Positions 48,501 to 56,645 are shown, counted from the stretch's first letter. The stretch: 64,000 nt of DNA from Flavobacterium lacustre (GCF_027474525.2 NZ_CP114882.2:744001-808000), one strand, 5' to 3'. Notes: generated by a model not told the origin, from the sequence alone. Numbers and translations are program-made.

Positions 48501-48737
48501 ACTGCCTACGATTCGGGATTTCATTTCGTGTACCGCTTTGTTGGTAAACGTAATAGCGAGTATGTTGCGATAGGCATCATTTTTTGGCGCGACAAGAATA
48601 ATTTTGAGGTATTCTTTGACAAGCGCATAGGTTTTTCCGGAGCCGGCCGATGCGTCATATATGGAGAATGAAGGTCTCCCCTCCCCAACCCTCCCCGAAG
48701 GAGAGGGAGCCGAAACTGGATTTATTTTATGTTCCAA
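45531..48737 (-). CDS. addA: AddA-like UvrD-family helicase-nuclease
   Basis: The protein is 1068 residues. Walker A lies in YDASAGSGKTYALV near residue 30. Motif II is FFIDEFQDTS, followed by IVGDPKQSIYRWRGG, IMTIHKSKGLEFP and VALTRAEE. A C-terminal nuclease has KPDRMVL and LLLDYKTGTHN. It unwinds and resects DNA ends with AddB. The only in-frame start before Walker A is TTG 48737. Residues about 8-22 (VSAPSPSGRVGEGRP) are encoded by a GC-rich repeat and look like an inserted segment. The homologous start in relatives is typically close to the Walker A region. Confidence 0.92.
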   Translation of the reverse strand: MEHKINPVSAPSPSGRVGEGRPSFSIYDASAGSGKTYALVKEYLKIILVAPKNDAYRNILAITFTNKAVHEMKSRIVGSLSEFAKDEPSAKAQDLMQDLSIDTELSIIQIKTKSQQIIKHIIHNYAAFDISTIDKFTHKVIRAFAHDLNLPMTFEVTLDTENLLIEAVDAIIAQAGEDETLTKLLIDFTMEKTDDDKSWDISREILETGRLVLNENNRNEITHFQDKSIAEFVEIKTKLSEACKDLEKQTIVFAEEALSLIDKNGIDVKSFSRGTFPNHINSIQQGKFNPKNKMFHEFDDIAINKTAKDRAIIENLIPEFLQILTKVYTAFEKINFYKAFLKNITPLSLLNTVSNELAKIQEEQNVLSISEFNAIIHREIQNQPAPFIYERLGERYRHFFIDEFQDTSEMQWQNLIPLIDNALSGQDDFGVKGTLMIVGDPKQSIYRWRGGKAEQFIELSKDQNPFNSPDKRLEHLDKNYRSYSQIIEFNNDFFKLISNEFEHLDYKDLYENHSHQKTNDKTGGYVNISFIPKVETSEDDEETLDKTDLYVLATLNTIQKTLKEGFEYKDIVILTRKRSQGIAIANYLTEQGIPLLSSETLMIQNATEVRLIIHLLKYLKNNSDLESKANFLQYLAQNSQDKLPIHDFIAQGMALFQETDFEEWLMSFDVSLSFQNIRKKSLYEAVETIITKFLNPKVSNAYVQYFLDIVLERDIRNQAGISDFLNFWDKNAEKFSIPSPEGTNAVRIMTIHKSKGLEFPVVIFPFAEEDYTRKPKDKLWLNAEEQDFGLPKVLIDNSSAVEGFGEEAAEVYNQKKQEELLDNINVLYVALTRAEEQLYVISNMNLSSKGELPKNNMCSFFINYLDNKSEFDENKLEYEFGNSMKLSAGKEHVDTSKTIPLVTEILNPKNIKIAQREALMWGTLQQEAIEYGNLIHEILSFVKTKNDVDIAITKSIENGLITFGQKETVFNTIREIVNHSELEICFAEGNEVLNEQTIIQKEGKTVKPDRMVLTKNKEVLLLDYKTGTHNVKYQQQLEDYRDAIEKMGYKVVKKALVYVGKEIVVVNL
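48673..48715. repeat. GC-rich imperfect palindromic repeat inside the addA N-terminus
   Basis: On the minus strand it contains CCCTCTCCTTCGGGGAGGG followed by a GGGGAGGGGA tract. It is strikingly GC-rich against an AT-rich genome. It contributes in-frame codons to addA. From memory similar CCTTCGGGGAGGG elements are dispersed in flavobacterial genomes. Confidence 0.65.
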
Positions 48738-48800
48738 ATTGATGTTGTTTATACATTACGATTTCTGATTTAGAATTAGCGTTCTAATTTCCCAAATCCC

Positions 48801-48878
48801 CTAGCCCTGATGGTAGCGACATCCTTTCCTGCCGGTGTTCGGCAGGAAAGATATAGTGTACAGCAGGAAATAGCTCCT
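48801..48878 (+). repeat. Dispersed structured element, copy A
   Basis: It shares two blocks with copy B at 51743-51827: GATGGWAGCGRCATCCTTT and AAAGATATAGYGKACAGC. Between them a perfect 11-bp hairpin (CTTTCCTGCCG with its complement, loop 48835-48839) forms. An outer pairing CCTG (48806-48809) with CAGG (48864-48867) is possible. It lies 83 bp upstream of rbfA on the same strand. Confidence 0.7.
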
Positions 48879-48916
48879 AAAAATACAAGTATTAATAGGT
48901 TACTTTTTAAAATTTG

Positions 48917-48933
48917 TTCCGAAACTTCGGGAT
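48917..48933. repeat. Short palindrome, copy 1 (TTCCGAAACTTCGGGAT)
   Basis: A near-perfect palindrome around CCGAAACTTCGG. Its inverse complement closely matches the sequence at 51838-51854. Both copies follow the dispersed structured element. Confidence 0.55.
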
Positions 48934-48948
48934 AAAACTTAAAAGTAG

Positions 48949-48956
48949 TATTTTTG
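48949..48956 (+). promoter_or_regulatory. -7 element of rbfA
   Basis: TATTTTTG matches TAnnTTTG and ends only 4 bp before the ATG at 48961. If used, the message would have almost no leader. Confidence 0.4.
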
Positions 48957-48960
48957 CAGC

Positions 48961-49353
48961 ATGGAAACAAATAGACAGAAAAAAATAGGTGGGGTTATCC
49001 AAAAAGATTTGGTTGACATTCTGCAAGGTGAAGTGAGAAAAAACGGAGTGGCAAACTTAGTCATTTCGGTATCCAAGGTTACTGTGACTACAGATTTATC
49101 GGTTGCTACGGTGCATTTAAGCGTTTTCCCTCAGGATAAAGCCAAAGAAATTTTAGAGGCGGTGAAGTCCAACGCTAAAAACATAAAACATGATTTATCG
49201 CAACGTGTTCGTTTGCAATTGAGAAAAGTTCCCAATTTGGTTTTCTTTATAGACGACTCTTTAGATTACATTGAAAAAATTGACAATGCTTTAGCAAATA
49301 GAGATAATCCTATAGAAAACAGAGAGCTTTTGGACAAACGCAGATTTCAATAA
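48961..49353 (+). CDS. rbfA: Ribosome-binding factor A
   Basis: The protein is 130 residues. It binds the 30S subunit and helps 16S rRNA 5'-end maturation, notably in the cold. KKIGGVIQKDLVDILQ at the N-terminus, LSVATVHLSVFP and a C-terminal SLDYIEKIDNAL are typical of the KH-like RbfA fold. The following permease gene begins 3 bp after its stop, so they are coupled. Confidence 0.93.
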   Translation: METNRQKKIGGVIQKDLVDILQGEVRKNGVANLVISVSKVTVTTDLSVATVHLSVFPQDKAKEILEAVKSNAKNIKHDLSQRVRLQLRKVPNLVFFIDDSLDYIEKIDNALANRDNPIENRELLDKRRFQ

Positions 49354-49356
49354 AAT

Positions 49357-50556
49357 TTGAATTTCCCCCTTTACATAGCCAAACGCTATATTATTAGCAA
49401 CAGTAAAAATAATGCTATTAATATCATCAATCGCATTGCCAGCTTGGGAATTATTGTTGGTGCATTGGCTTTGTTTGTCGTTTTGTCCGTTTTTAGCGGA
49501 TTGAAAGATTTTAGTCTTTCGTTTACCAATGATATCGATCCGGATTTGAAAGCGAGTTCGATTCTTGGGAAATCTTTTTTTATTTCTCCCACACAAGAAA
49601 GTCAAATTAAGAAAATTGACGGTATCGTTTCCTATTCTAAAATTATTGAGGAACGTGTTTTATTTACTTTTAATGACAAACAGGAAGTTACTTATTTGAA
49701 AGGTGTTGATACCAATTTTGTTCAAGTAAATGCTATCGAAAAAAAGCTTTTTAATGGACAATGGTTCAAAAGCGATACCTACCAAGTGGTGGTTGGTTAT
49801 GGAATTGCCCAGAAATTCTCGATGGGATTATTTGATTTTAATAATCAGTTGGAAGTTTTGGTTCCAAAACCAGGAAAAGGCGCTATTGAAAATCCTGAAC
49901 AGGCTTTTAATAAAACGGATGTAATTCCTGTTGGGATTTATGCTATTAGCGAAGATTTGGATTCGAAATATGTTTTTGCCGATTTAGGTTTAGCGCAAGA
50001 ATTATTGGAATACAAAACCAATCAGGTTTCCGGAATTGAAATCAAAGTAAAAACTGGTGCCGATGAAAAAGCTATTATCAATCAACTTCAAACTATTTTC
50101 GACCATAAAATCACTGTAAAAAACAGGGCGCAACTCAATGAATCGCTCTATAAAATGTTGAATACCGAAAATATTGCCGTGTATTTAATCTTTACTTTGG
50201 TCATTGTTGTGGCGCTATTCAACTTGATTGGCGCGCTGATTATGATGATTTTGGACAAAAAAGGTAATCTAAAAACCCTTTTTAATCTTGGAACAGAAAT
50301 CAAAGATTTGCGAAAAATATTCCTGCTTCAAGGCACTTTATTAAGTGTTTTTGGCGGAATTATAGGATTGGCTTTGGGAATTGTAATTGTATTATTGCAA
50401 CAGCAATTTGAATTGATTATGATTACGCCAACACTCGCTTATCCTGTTGTTTTTTCTCTTGAAAATGTACTCCTAGTTATGGGAACAATTGTTACGCTAG
50501 GATTTGTTGCTTCCTTAATTGCAAGTAGTCGCGTAAGCAAGAAGTTGTTGGATTAA
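49357..50556 (+). CDS. ABC transporter permease, LolC/LolE (FtsX/MacB) type
   Basis: The protein is 399 residues starting with TTG 49357. It has a first membrane helix about 25-47 (IASLGIIVGALALFVVLSVFSG), a large periplasmic MacB-like domain (about 50-265) and three further helices near the C-terminus (about 270-295, 325-345, 365-390). This layout is that of lipoprotein-release permeases. The ATPase partner is not adjacent. The TTG start is the only one consistent with the membrane N-terminus and with the 3-bp spacing from rbfA. Confidence 0.87.
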   Translation: MNFPLYIAKRYIISNSKNNAINIINRIASLGIIVGALALFVVLSVFSGLKDFSLSFTNDIDPDLKASSILGKSFFISPTQESQIKKIDGIVSYSKIIEERVLFTFNDKQEVTYLKGVDTNFVQVNAIEKKLFNGQWFKSDTYQVVVGYGIAQKFSMGLFDFNNQLEVLVPKPGKGAIENPEQAFNKTDVIPVGIYAISEDLDSKYVFADLGLAQELLEYKTNQVSGIEIKVKTGADEKAIINQLQTIFDHKITVKNRAQLNESLYKMLNTENIAVYLIFTLVIVVALFNLIGALIMMILDKKGNLKTLFNLGTEIKDLRKIFLLQGTLLSVFGGIIGLALGIVIVLLQQQFELIMITPTLAYPVVFSLENVLLVMGTIVTLGFVASLIASSRVSKKLLD

Positions 50557-50593
50557 TTTTTTTATTTCAGATTTAAAAAAAACTCAAATTCTA

Positions 50594-51586
50594 CTACATA
50601 ACCTCATATCCTACATATGCTTCTTCAATCTCATTCAAAGCGGCGAACAACTCTTCCGGACGATCCAGCGTTACTAATTTTTGTTTGTGGGTTTTAAAAG
50701 AATGGATTCCTTTGAAATAATTGGTGTAATGAGGACGTGTTTCAACAATTCCTAATCGTTCCCCTTTCCATTCCATTGCCCATGTGAGGTGATTTCTAAC
50801 GGCTTCTACTCTGTCTACAACAGTAGGTTTCGGCAGATGCTCACCAGTTTTGAAGTAATGTTTAATTTCGTCAAAAATCCAAGGATAACCAATCGCGGCA
50901 CGACCAATCATGATTCCGTCGATGCCATATTCGTTTTTGTATTGCAATGCTTTTTCTGGAGAATCAATATCTCCATTCCCGAAAATAGGCATCGTGATTC
51001 TAGGATTGTTTTTGACACGAGCAATATGCGACCAATCAGAATGACCTTTGTACATTTGGGCACGAGTTCTGGCGTGTATGCTCAAAGCAGCAACACCAAT
51101 GTCTTGCAAACGCTCCGCAACCTCATCAATATTGATAGAATTATCATCCCAACCCAAACGGGTTTTTACCGTAACTGGCAAATGCGTGCTATCGATAACG
51201 GCTTGTGTTAAGCGAATCATTAAATCAACGTCTTTCAGTACCCCTGCTCCGGCGCCTTTGCAAACGACTTTCTTTACGGGGCAACCAAAGTTAATATCTA
51301 TTAAATCAGGATTTACTGTAGAAACAATTTTTGAAGACATAGCCATAGCTTCTTCATCACCACCAAAAATCTGGATTCCTACGGGACGTTCGTAATCAAA
51401 AATATCTAATTTCATTCGGCTTTTAATGGCGTCACGAATTAATCCTTCGGAAGAAATAAATTCCGAGTACATCAAATCAGCACCATGTGATTTACACAAC
51501 CTGCGAAAAGGCGGATCGCTTACATCTTCCATAGGTGCGAGAAGTAAAGGAAAATCAGGTAATTCTATGTTGCCAATCTTGACCAT
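50594..51586 (-). CDS. dusB: tRNA-dihydrouridine synthase B
   Basis: From ATG 51586 the protein is 330 residues. It reduces uridine to dihydrouridine in tRNA using FMN. The FMN region is LLLAPMEDVSDPPFRRL, the catalytic Cys lies in NFGCPVKKVVCKGAGAG, and VKTRLGWD, HARTRAQMYKG and GNGDIDSPE follow. The frame is open to 51655, but a -7 element (TAATTTTG, minus, 51609-51602) sits inside that extension. That supports the start at 51586. Confidence 0.95.
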   Translation of the reverse strand: MVKIGNIELPDFPLLLAPMEDVSDPPFRRLCKSHGADLMYSEFISSEGLIRDAIKSRMKLDIFDYERPVGIQIFGGDEEAMAMSSKIVSTVNPDLIDINFGCPVKKVVCKGAGAGVLKDVDLMIRLTQAVIDSTHLPVTVKTRLGWDDNSINIDEVAERLQDIGVAALSIHARTRAQMYKGHSDWSHIARVKNNPRITMPIFGNGDIDSPEKALQYKNEYGIDGIMIGRAAIGYPWIFDEIKHYFKTGEHLPKPTVVDRVEAVRNHLTWAMEWKGERLGIVETRPHYTNYFKGIHSFKTHKQKLVTLDRPEELFAALNEIEEAYVGYEVM

Positions 51587-51601
51587 CTGCTTAATTTTTT
51601 G

Positions 51602-51609
51602 CAAAATTA
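51602..51609 (-). promoter_or_regulatory. -7 element of dusB
   Basis: TAATTTTG on the minus strand matches TAnnTTTG and lies 15 bp before the dusB ATG. A -33 element at the usual spacing is not clear. Confidence 0.45.
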
Positions 51610-51742
51610 CACTTTTTAGACGAATGGAAGAAAGGCTAAAGAAGAAAGACTTCACATTAAAGCGATTAGTTTGCTAATTCTAGACTTTGAAACTGTTTAT
51701 TTTAGCTTATATTTGCAGATTAAATCTCAATTATTGGGATTT

Positions 51743-51827
51743 GCGTTAGGGATGGAAGCGGCATCCTTTTGTGAAGCGAAGCGGAACAAAAGATATAGCG
51801 GACAGCCCGACCCGAAGGGAAACGCCC
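51743..51827 (+). repeat. Dispersed structured element, copy B
   Basis: It shares the blocks GATGGWAGCGRCATCCTTT and AAAGATATAGYGKACAGC with copy A. An inner stem CTTTTGT with ACAAAAG (51786-51792) forms a longer loop. GCGTT (51743-51747) can pair with AACGC (51821-51825) as an outer stem, and CCCGAAGGG (51811-51819) can form a small hairpin. It lies about 58 bp upstream of lepA on the same strand. Confidence 0.7.
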
Positions 51828-51837
51828 AAACATCGAC

Positions 51838-51855
51838 ATCCTGAAGTTTCGGGAC
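51838..51855. repeat. Short palindrome, copy 2 (ATCCTGAAGTTTCGGGAC)
   Basis: It is similar to the inverse complement of the palindrome at 48917-48933, and here too it follows the dispersed element. The stem TCCTGAA with TTCGGGA has one G-T wobble pair. Confidence 0.55.
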
Positions 51856-51884
51856 AGTACGACATAAAATGATAGAAAACGAGA

Positions 51885-53681
51885 ATGAAAAATATTAGAA
51901 ATTTTTGCATTATTGCACACATTGACCACGGAAAAAGTACGCTTGCCGACCGACTTCTTGGTGCTACACAAACGGTAACCGCTCGTGAGGAGAAAGCGCA
52001 ATTGCTTGACAACATGGACTTGGAACGCGAACGTGGGATTACAATTAAGAGTCACGCGATTCAAATGGAATACAAATATAAAGGGGAAGATTATATCTTG
52101 AACTTGATTGACACTCCGGGTCACGTGGATTTTTCTTATGAGGTTTCTCGCTCAATTGCTGCTTGCGAAGGTGCTCTTTTGATTGTAGATGCAGCACAAA
52201 GTATTCAGGCGCAGACTATTTCTAATTTATATTTGGCTCTTGAAAACGACTTGGAAATCATCCCTGTTTTGAATAAAGTAGATTTACCAAGTGCCAATCC
52301 TGAGGAAGTAAGTGACGATATTATTGATTTATTAGGTTGCAAACTAGAAGATATTATTCATGCGTCAGGTAAAACTGGTTTTGGTGTGGAGAATATTTTA
52401 GCAGCCATTATCGAAAAAATCCCTGCTCCAAAAGGAGTTAAAGACGAACCATTACAAGCCTTGATTTTTGATTCTCACTACAATCCGTTTCGTGGAATTG
52501 AAGTTATTTTCCGTGTAAAAAATGGAGAAATTAAAAAAGGCCAAAAAATAAAATTCATGGCTACCGGCAATGAATATTTTGCGGATGAAGTAGGAACTTT
52601 GAAATTGAATCAGGTCCCAAAGAATGTGATTTCGACTGGTGATGTTGGGTATTTGATTTCAGGAATTAAGGAAGCAAAAGAAGTAAAAGTAGGTGATACT
52701 ATTACGGATGCGAAAACGCCTACCACCAATATGATTACTGGATTTGAAGATGTAAAACCAATGGTTTTTGCTGGAATTTATCCTGTAGACACAGAAGATT
52801 ATGAAGATTTACGTTCTTCTATGGAAAAATTGCAATTAAATGACGCTTCATTAGTATTTGTTCCAGAAAGTTCAGCTGCTTTAGGTTTTGGTTTCCGTTG
52901 CGGATTCTTAGGAATGTTGCATATGGAAATTATCCAAGAACGATTAGAGCGTGAGTTTGATATGACTGTAATTACTACAGTTCCTAACGTTTCGTATTTG
53001 GCATACACCAAAAAAAATCCTGATACTTCTTTTGTAGTTAACAACCCATCTGATTTGCCTGAACCTTCCCGTTTAGACAGAGTTGAAGAACCTTATATAA
53101 AAGCAACAATTATTACCAAATCGGATTTTGTTGGGAATGTAATGAGTTTGTGTATTGAAAAACGTGGATTAATCACGAATCAAACGTATTTGACAACGGA
53201 ACGTGTTGAGTTGAATTTTGATATGCCTTTGGCTGAAATTGTATTCGATTTTTACGATCGATTGAAAACGGTTTCTAAAGGATATGCTTCATTTGATTAT
53301 TCTCCAATTGGAATGCGAACGTCAAAATTAGTGCGTTTGGATGTTTTGCTAAATGGACAAACCGTTGATGCCCTTTCTGCCTTGATTCACGAAGATAATG
53401 CGTATAATATTGGTAAGAAAATGACCGAAAAACTACGCGAATTGATTCCAAGACAACAATTTGATATTCCTATTCAAGCTGCAATTGGTGCTAAGATTAT
53501 TGCTCGTGAAACTATAAAAGCCTTGCGTAAAGACGTTACTGCCAAATGTTATGGTGGAGATATTTCTCGTAAACGTAAATTATTGGAAAAACAGAAAAAA
53601 GGTAAAAAACGTATGCGTCAAGTAGGAAACGTAGAAATTCCTCAAGAAGCATTTATGGCGGTGTTGAAATTGAACGATTAA
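51885..53681 (+). CDS. lepA: Elongation factor 4 (back-translocating GTPase)
   Basis: The protein is 598 residues, the usual LepA length. GTPase motifs are [14 protein letters not shown], the switch region [15 protein letters not shown] and NKVDL. LepA-specific features include [16 protein letters not shown] and the C-terminal [21 protein letters not shown]. It acts on stalled or mistranslocated ribosomes. It is monocistronic with a terminator at 53707. Confidence 0.98.
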   Translation: MKNIRNFCIIAHIDHGKSTLADRLLGATQTVTAREEKAQLLDNMDLERERGITIKSHAIQMEYKYKGEDYILNLIDTPGHVDFSYEVSRSIAACEGALLIVDAAQSIQAQTISNLYLALENDLEIIPVLNKVDLPSANPEEVSDDIIDLLGCKLEDIIHASGKTGFGVENILAAIIEKIPAPKGVKDEPLQALIFDSHYNPFRGIEVIFRVKNGEIKKGQKIKFMATGNEYFADEVGTLKLNQVPKNVISTGDVGYLISGIKEAKEVKVGDTITDAKTPTTNMITGFEDVKPMVFAGIYPVDTEDYEDLRSSMEKLQLNDASLVFVPESSAALGFGFRCGFLGMLHMEIIQERLEREFDMTVITTVPNVSYLAYTKKNPDTSFVVNNPSDLPEPSRLDRVEEPYIKATIITKSDFVGNVMSLCIEKRGLITNQTYLTTERVELNFDMPLAEIVFDFYDRLKTVSKGYASFDYSPIGMRTSKLVRLDVLLNGQTVDALSALIHEDNAYNIGKKMTEKLRELIPRQQFDIPIQAAIGAKIIARETIKALRKDVTAKCYGGDISRKRKLLEKQKKGKKRMRQVGNVEIPQEAFMAVLKLND

Positions 53682-53706
53682 TTTTTCTAAAGAATAGAAT
53701 AAAGAC

Positions 53707-53742
53707 AAAAACCTGACAATATTAAATTTGTCAGGTTTTTTT
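53707..53742. terminator. Terminator of lepA (also usable for convergent pfkB)
   Basis: AAAAACCTGACAA and TTGTCAGGTTTTT form a 13-bp stem with an 8-nt loop and T-runs on the plus strand. Confidence 0.88.
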
Positions 53743-53747
53743 ATTTT

Positions 53748-54680
53748 TTATTTATCCATTAACCAACTGAATAATCGTTTCGCATCTTCTCCCTTAAATA
53801 ACTGCGTTCCCTCATTCATAGTAGCTGCTGAACCACAAGCTACTCCCCAACGGATAACTTCTTTCAAGCTTTTATTTTGCGAAAGCGCCCAAACCATTCC
53901 GCCAACCATACTGTCTCCTGCTCCAACAGTACTTCGTTTAACAACATTGGGAGCGGGAACAAACTCATATGCATCCTTTGTAACTAAAACAGCGCCTTGA
54001 GGACCAAGAGAAACGACTACAATTTCAGCTCCGCCTTGAGCAATGATTTTCTTGGCAGCTTCGTTTACTTCTCCTATTTCAAGAGTTTCTACACCTACTA
54101 ATTTGGCTAATTCCCCAACATTTGGTTTTATCAAATAAACGCCTTCTTGGAGCACATTAGTCAGCGCATCACCGTACGCATCAATTACTACTTTTATACC
54201 AGAAGCTTTCGCTATTTTGGCTATTTGTTTGTAAAAATCTGTTGGCAAACCTTCATTCAAACTACCACTAATTACCAGATATTTGCATTTTAATTTTTGA
54301 ATTACCTCAATAATCGCTGCTTTTTCGTATTCATTTATTGCCGCTCCCGTAAAACCAAAACGATATTGCAAATTCGTATTATCATCTACGGCAACAAAAC
54401 TTTCTCTTGTCCAACTGTGAATGGCGATAGCTTCAAATGGGATTTTTTCGGCTTCGATAAGTTCTTTTAACTTTTCGCCCGTTGCTCCTCCTGAAGTGAA
54501 AATCGCTTTGGAAACCCCTTCTAAACGGGCAATAGCTTTAGAAACATTGATTCCGCCACCACCAGCATCAAAACGTGGTGTTTCGCAACGGATTTTTTGC
54601 TCAGGAACTAAACCTTTAAAATGAGAACTTTTATCTAATGCAGGATTTACCGTGAGTGTAACAATATCAAATGATTCCAT
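53748..54680 (-). CDS. pfkB: PfkB-family sugar kinase, probable 6-phosphofructokinase II
   Basis: The protein is 310 residues from ATG 54680. It begins FDIVTLTVNPALDKSS, contains the PfkB signature GGGGINVSKAIARL and the ATP-binding DTxGAGD-equivalent STVGAGDSMVGGM. The overall pattern (GGATGEKLKELIEAE, SWTRESF, SAATMNEGTQLF) closely follows E. coli Pfk-2 as I recall it, more than 1-phosphofructokinase. The longer frame to 54725 adds 15 residues that look unnatural. Fructose 6-phosphate is the likely substrate; fructose 1-phosphate remains possible. Confidence 0.87.
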   Translation of the reverse strand: MESFDIVTLTVNPALDKSSHFKGLVPEQKIRCETPRFDAGGGGINVSKAIARLEGVSKAIFTSGGATGEKLKELIEAEKIPFEAIAIHSWTRESFVAVDDNTNLQYRFGFTGAAINEYEKAAIIEVIQKLKCKYLVISGSLNEGLPTDFYKQIAKIAKASGIKVVIDAYGDALTNVLQEGVYLIKPNVGELAKLVGVETLEIGEVNEAAKKIIAQGGAEIVVVSLGPQGAVLVTKDAYEFVPAPNVVKRSTVGAGDSMVGGMVWALSQNKSLKEVIRWGVACGSAATMNEGTQLFKGEDAKRLFSWLMDK

Positions 54681-54789
54681 TTTGAGTGAATTTTTATTTC
54701 CTATAAAGGTCTGAAAAATTAGCAAATTTCAATGTGAATCGCACTATAAAAACACCAAAACTTTCCCGTCAAAAAATGGTGCAAGTTTG

Positions 54790-54797
54790 TACCTTTG
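54790..54797 (+). promoter_or_regulatory. -7 element of thiL
   Basis: TACCTTTG matches TAnnTTTG and lies about 25 bp before the thiL ATG at 54822. Confidence 0.4.
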
Positions 54798-54821
54798 CAA
54801 ATCTAAACTTTAGAACAAAAA

Positions 54822-55868
54822 ATGATTGAAGATAAAACCCCACAACGTACGAGTATTTCACAATTAGGAGAATTCGGATTGATTGACCATTTGACAAAAA
54901 ACTTTGAAATCACACAACCTTCAACTATAAAGGGAATTGGAGATGACGCTGCAGTTTTGGATTTCAAAAATAAAAAAGTAGTCATTTCAACCGATTTATT
55001 AATTGAAGGCGTACATTTTGACTTGGCTTATATGCCATTGAAACATTTAGGATACAAAGCGGTAGTTGTCAATGTTTCTGACATTTGTGCCATGAATGCG
55101 AAACCGACTCAAATCACAGTTTCTATTGCGGTATCCAATCGTTTTCCTTTAGAAGCATTAGAAGAATTATTTGAAGGCATTACTCATGCGGCAAATGAAT
55201 ATAAAGTAGATGTTATCGGCGGAGACACCACTTCGTCACAAAAAGGATTAATCATTAGTATCACTGCGATTGGTGAAGCAGATGAAGATGAAATTGCATA
55301 TAGAAATGGAGCTAAACAAACCGATTTACTGGTAGTAACAGGTGATATCGGAGCTGCTTATATGGGATTACAGGTTTTAGAGCGCGAGAAACAGGTGTTT
55401 CAGGTAAACCCAAATTCGCAACCGGACTTAGATGCTTACACTTACTTAATAGAACGCCAACTCAAACCGGAAGCACGTAAAGATGTTCGTACTTTATTGC
55501 ACGCTTTAGAAATAAAACCAACTTCTATGATTGATATTTCGGATGGATTATCATCTGAGATTATGCATTTGTGCAAACAATCAAAAGTAGGATGTAATTT
55601 GTACGAAGACAAATTGCCTATTGACCCTCAATTTATCAATGTTTGTGAGGAATTCAATATCGACAGCACAACAGTTGCCATTAATGGTGGAGAAGATTAC
55701 GAATTGCTTTTTACCATTGCCATGGAAGATTTTGAAAAAATAAAAGGAAATCCAAATTTCACTATTATTGGACACATGACACAAGAAAGTGAAGGCATTC
55801 ATTTAGTAACCAGAGCAAATACCAAAATCGCTTTAAAAGCGAGAGGCTGGAATGCTTTATCAGAATAA
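54822..55868 (+). CDS. thiL: Thiamine-monophosphate kinase
   Basis: The protein is 348 residues. It phosphorylates thiamine monophosphate to the diphosphate cofactor. KGIGDDAAVLD, VVNVSDICAMNAKP, GGDTTSS and MIDISDGLSSEI are typical of the PurM/ThiL fold and its metal and phosphate sites. It is a single-gene unit ending in a strong hairpin. Confidence 0.95.
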   Translation: MIEDKTPQRTSISQLGEFGLIDHLTKNFEITQPSTIKGIGDDAAVLDFKNKKVVISTDLLIEGVHFDLAYMPLKHLGYKAVVVNVSDICAMNAKPTQITVSIAVSNRFPLEALEELFEGITHAANEYKVDVIGGDTTSSQKGLIISITAIGEADEDEIAYRNGAKQTDLLVVTGDIGAAYMGLQVLEREKQVFQVNPNSQPDLDAYTYLIERQLKPEARKDVRTLLHALEIKPTSMIDISDGLSSEIMHLCKQSKVGCNLYEDKLPIDPQFINVCEEFNIDSTTVAINGGEDYELLFTIAMEDFEKIKGNPNFTIIGHMTQESEGIHLVTRANTKIALKARGWNALSE

Positions 55869-55882
55869 AATCTTGAGTAAAC

Positions 55883-55918
55883 AAAAAAACGACACTAATT
55901 TAAGTGTCGTTTTTTTTT
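55883..55918. terminator. Terminator of thiL (bidirectional form)
   Basis: AAAAAAACGACACT and AGTGTCGTTTTTTT form a 14-bp stem around AATTTA, followed by more T residues. It lies 18 bp from the response regulator stop. Confidence 0.88.
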
Positions 55919-55935
55919 GTTTACTATTTAAAAAA

Positions 55936-56634
55936 TTAGAATAACAATCCTTTATTTTTAGCCTCACGAACCAAGTCAATATCACTTCCATCTTGCAATT
56001 TCAATAATTCTTTCAGGTTTAATTTCCTTCTTTCGATGGCACTTAAAGAGATTGGAATATACTGTGTCATTTCAGTGGTTTTTGTTCCTTTTGATATATG
56101 AAATAGAATCTGCTCATCAAATTGATCAATTTCTATAGCGTCGTGTTCCGACTGGTTTAACATTTTTTGAACCGATTGACTGTAATATGTTTCGTTTTTT
56201 ATGACTTTATCAAAAGCAAAAAGCAACTCGTCGAACGTTAAATCATTTTTTATTACAAGTCCATTAGGATTAATGGTTTTGATAATTGTTTTTATTTTTA
56301 ACAATTCGGTATACATAGTTAGCAAAATGATTCTGCAATTTGGCATGTATTCTAAAATTAATTTTGCCAAATCCTCCCCGGAGTAGATATTTTTCTCTTC
56401 ATAAGCAGGCATACTTATATCTAAAAAAGCAATGTCAAAAGCCTGAATATTTGGGTCTGTAATTATGTGATATGCGGATTCGCAATCTTTAGCTTGCGTT
56501 ATAGAAAAGTCATATTCACTTGGATTATACCTAGTTATAGCATTTTTATAACCTTCAATAATAAAAGGATGATCATCAACAATTAATATTTTATTTTCAA
56601 TTACCTTTTTGACAGATGATGAATCAATTATCAT
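55936..56634 (-). CDS. NarL/FixJ-like response regulator
   Basis: The protein is 232 residues. The receiver has acidic residues at VDDHPF, the phosphoacceptor Asp in DIAFLDISMP, and a Lys in VIKNDL. A C-terminal helix-turn-helix-like region (QFDEQILFHISKGTKTTEMTQY to LSAIERRKLNLKELL) is a divergent LuxR-type domain. It follows the TPR histidine kinase gene by 11 bp and is probably its partner. Targets are unknown. Confidence 0.9.
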   Translation of the reverse strand: MIIDSSSVKKVIENKILIVDDHPFIIEGYKNAITRYNPSEYDFSITQAKDCESAYHIITDPNIQAFDIAFLDISMPAYEEKNIYSGEDLAKLILEYMPNCRIILLTMYTELLKIKTIIKTINPNGLVIKNDLTFDELLFAFDKVIKNETYYSQSVQKMLNQSEHDAIEIDQFDEQILFHISKGTKTTEMTQYIPISLSAIERRKLNLKELLKLQDGSDIDLVREAKNKGLLF

Positions 56635-56645
56635 TTTTTCTAAAT

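Noticed and set aside
48776..48970. 64-codon minus-strand frame
   Set aside because: It covers the dispersed element, the palindrome and the rbfA promoter region and starts inside rbfA. No protein family is suggested.
51720..52124. 134-codon minus-strand frame over the lepA start
   Set aside because: It is antisense to the start of lepA and to structured element B, with no recognisable protein features.
53748..54680. Assignment as fructokinase of the fructan locus
   Set aside because: Sequence features follow Pfk-2 (6-phosphofructokinase) and the gene lies about 40 kb away from the locus.
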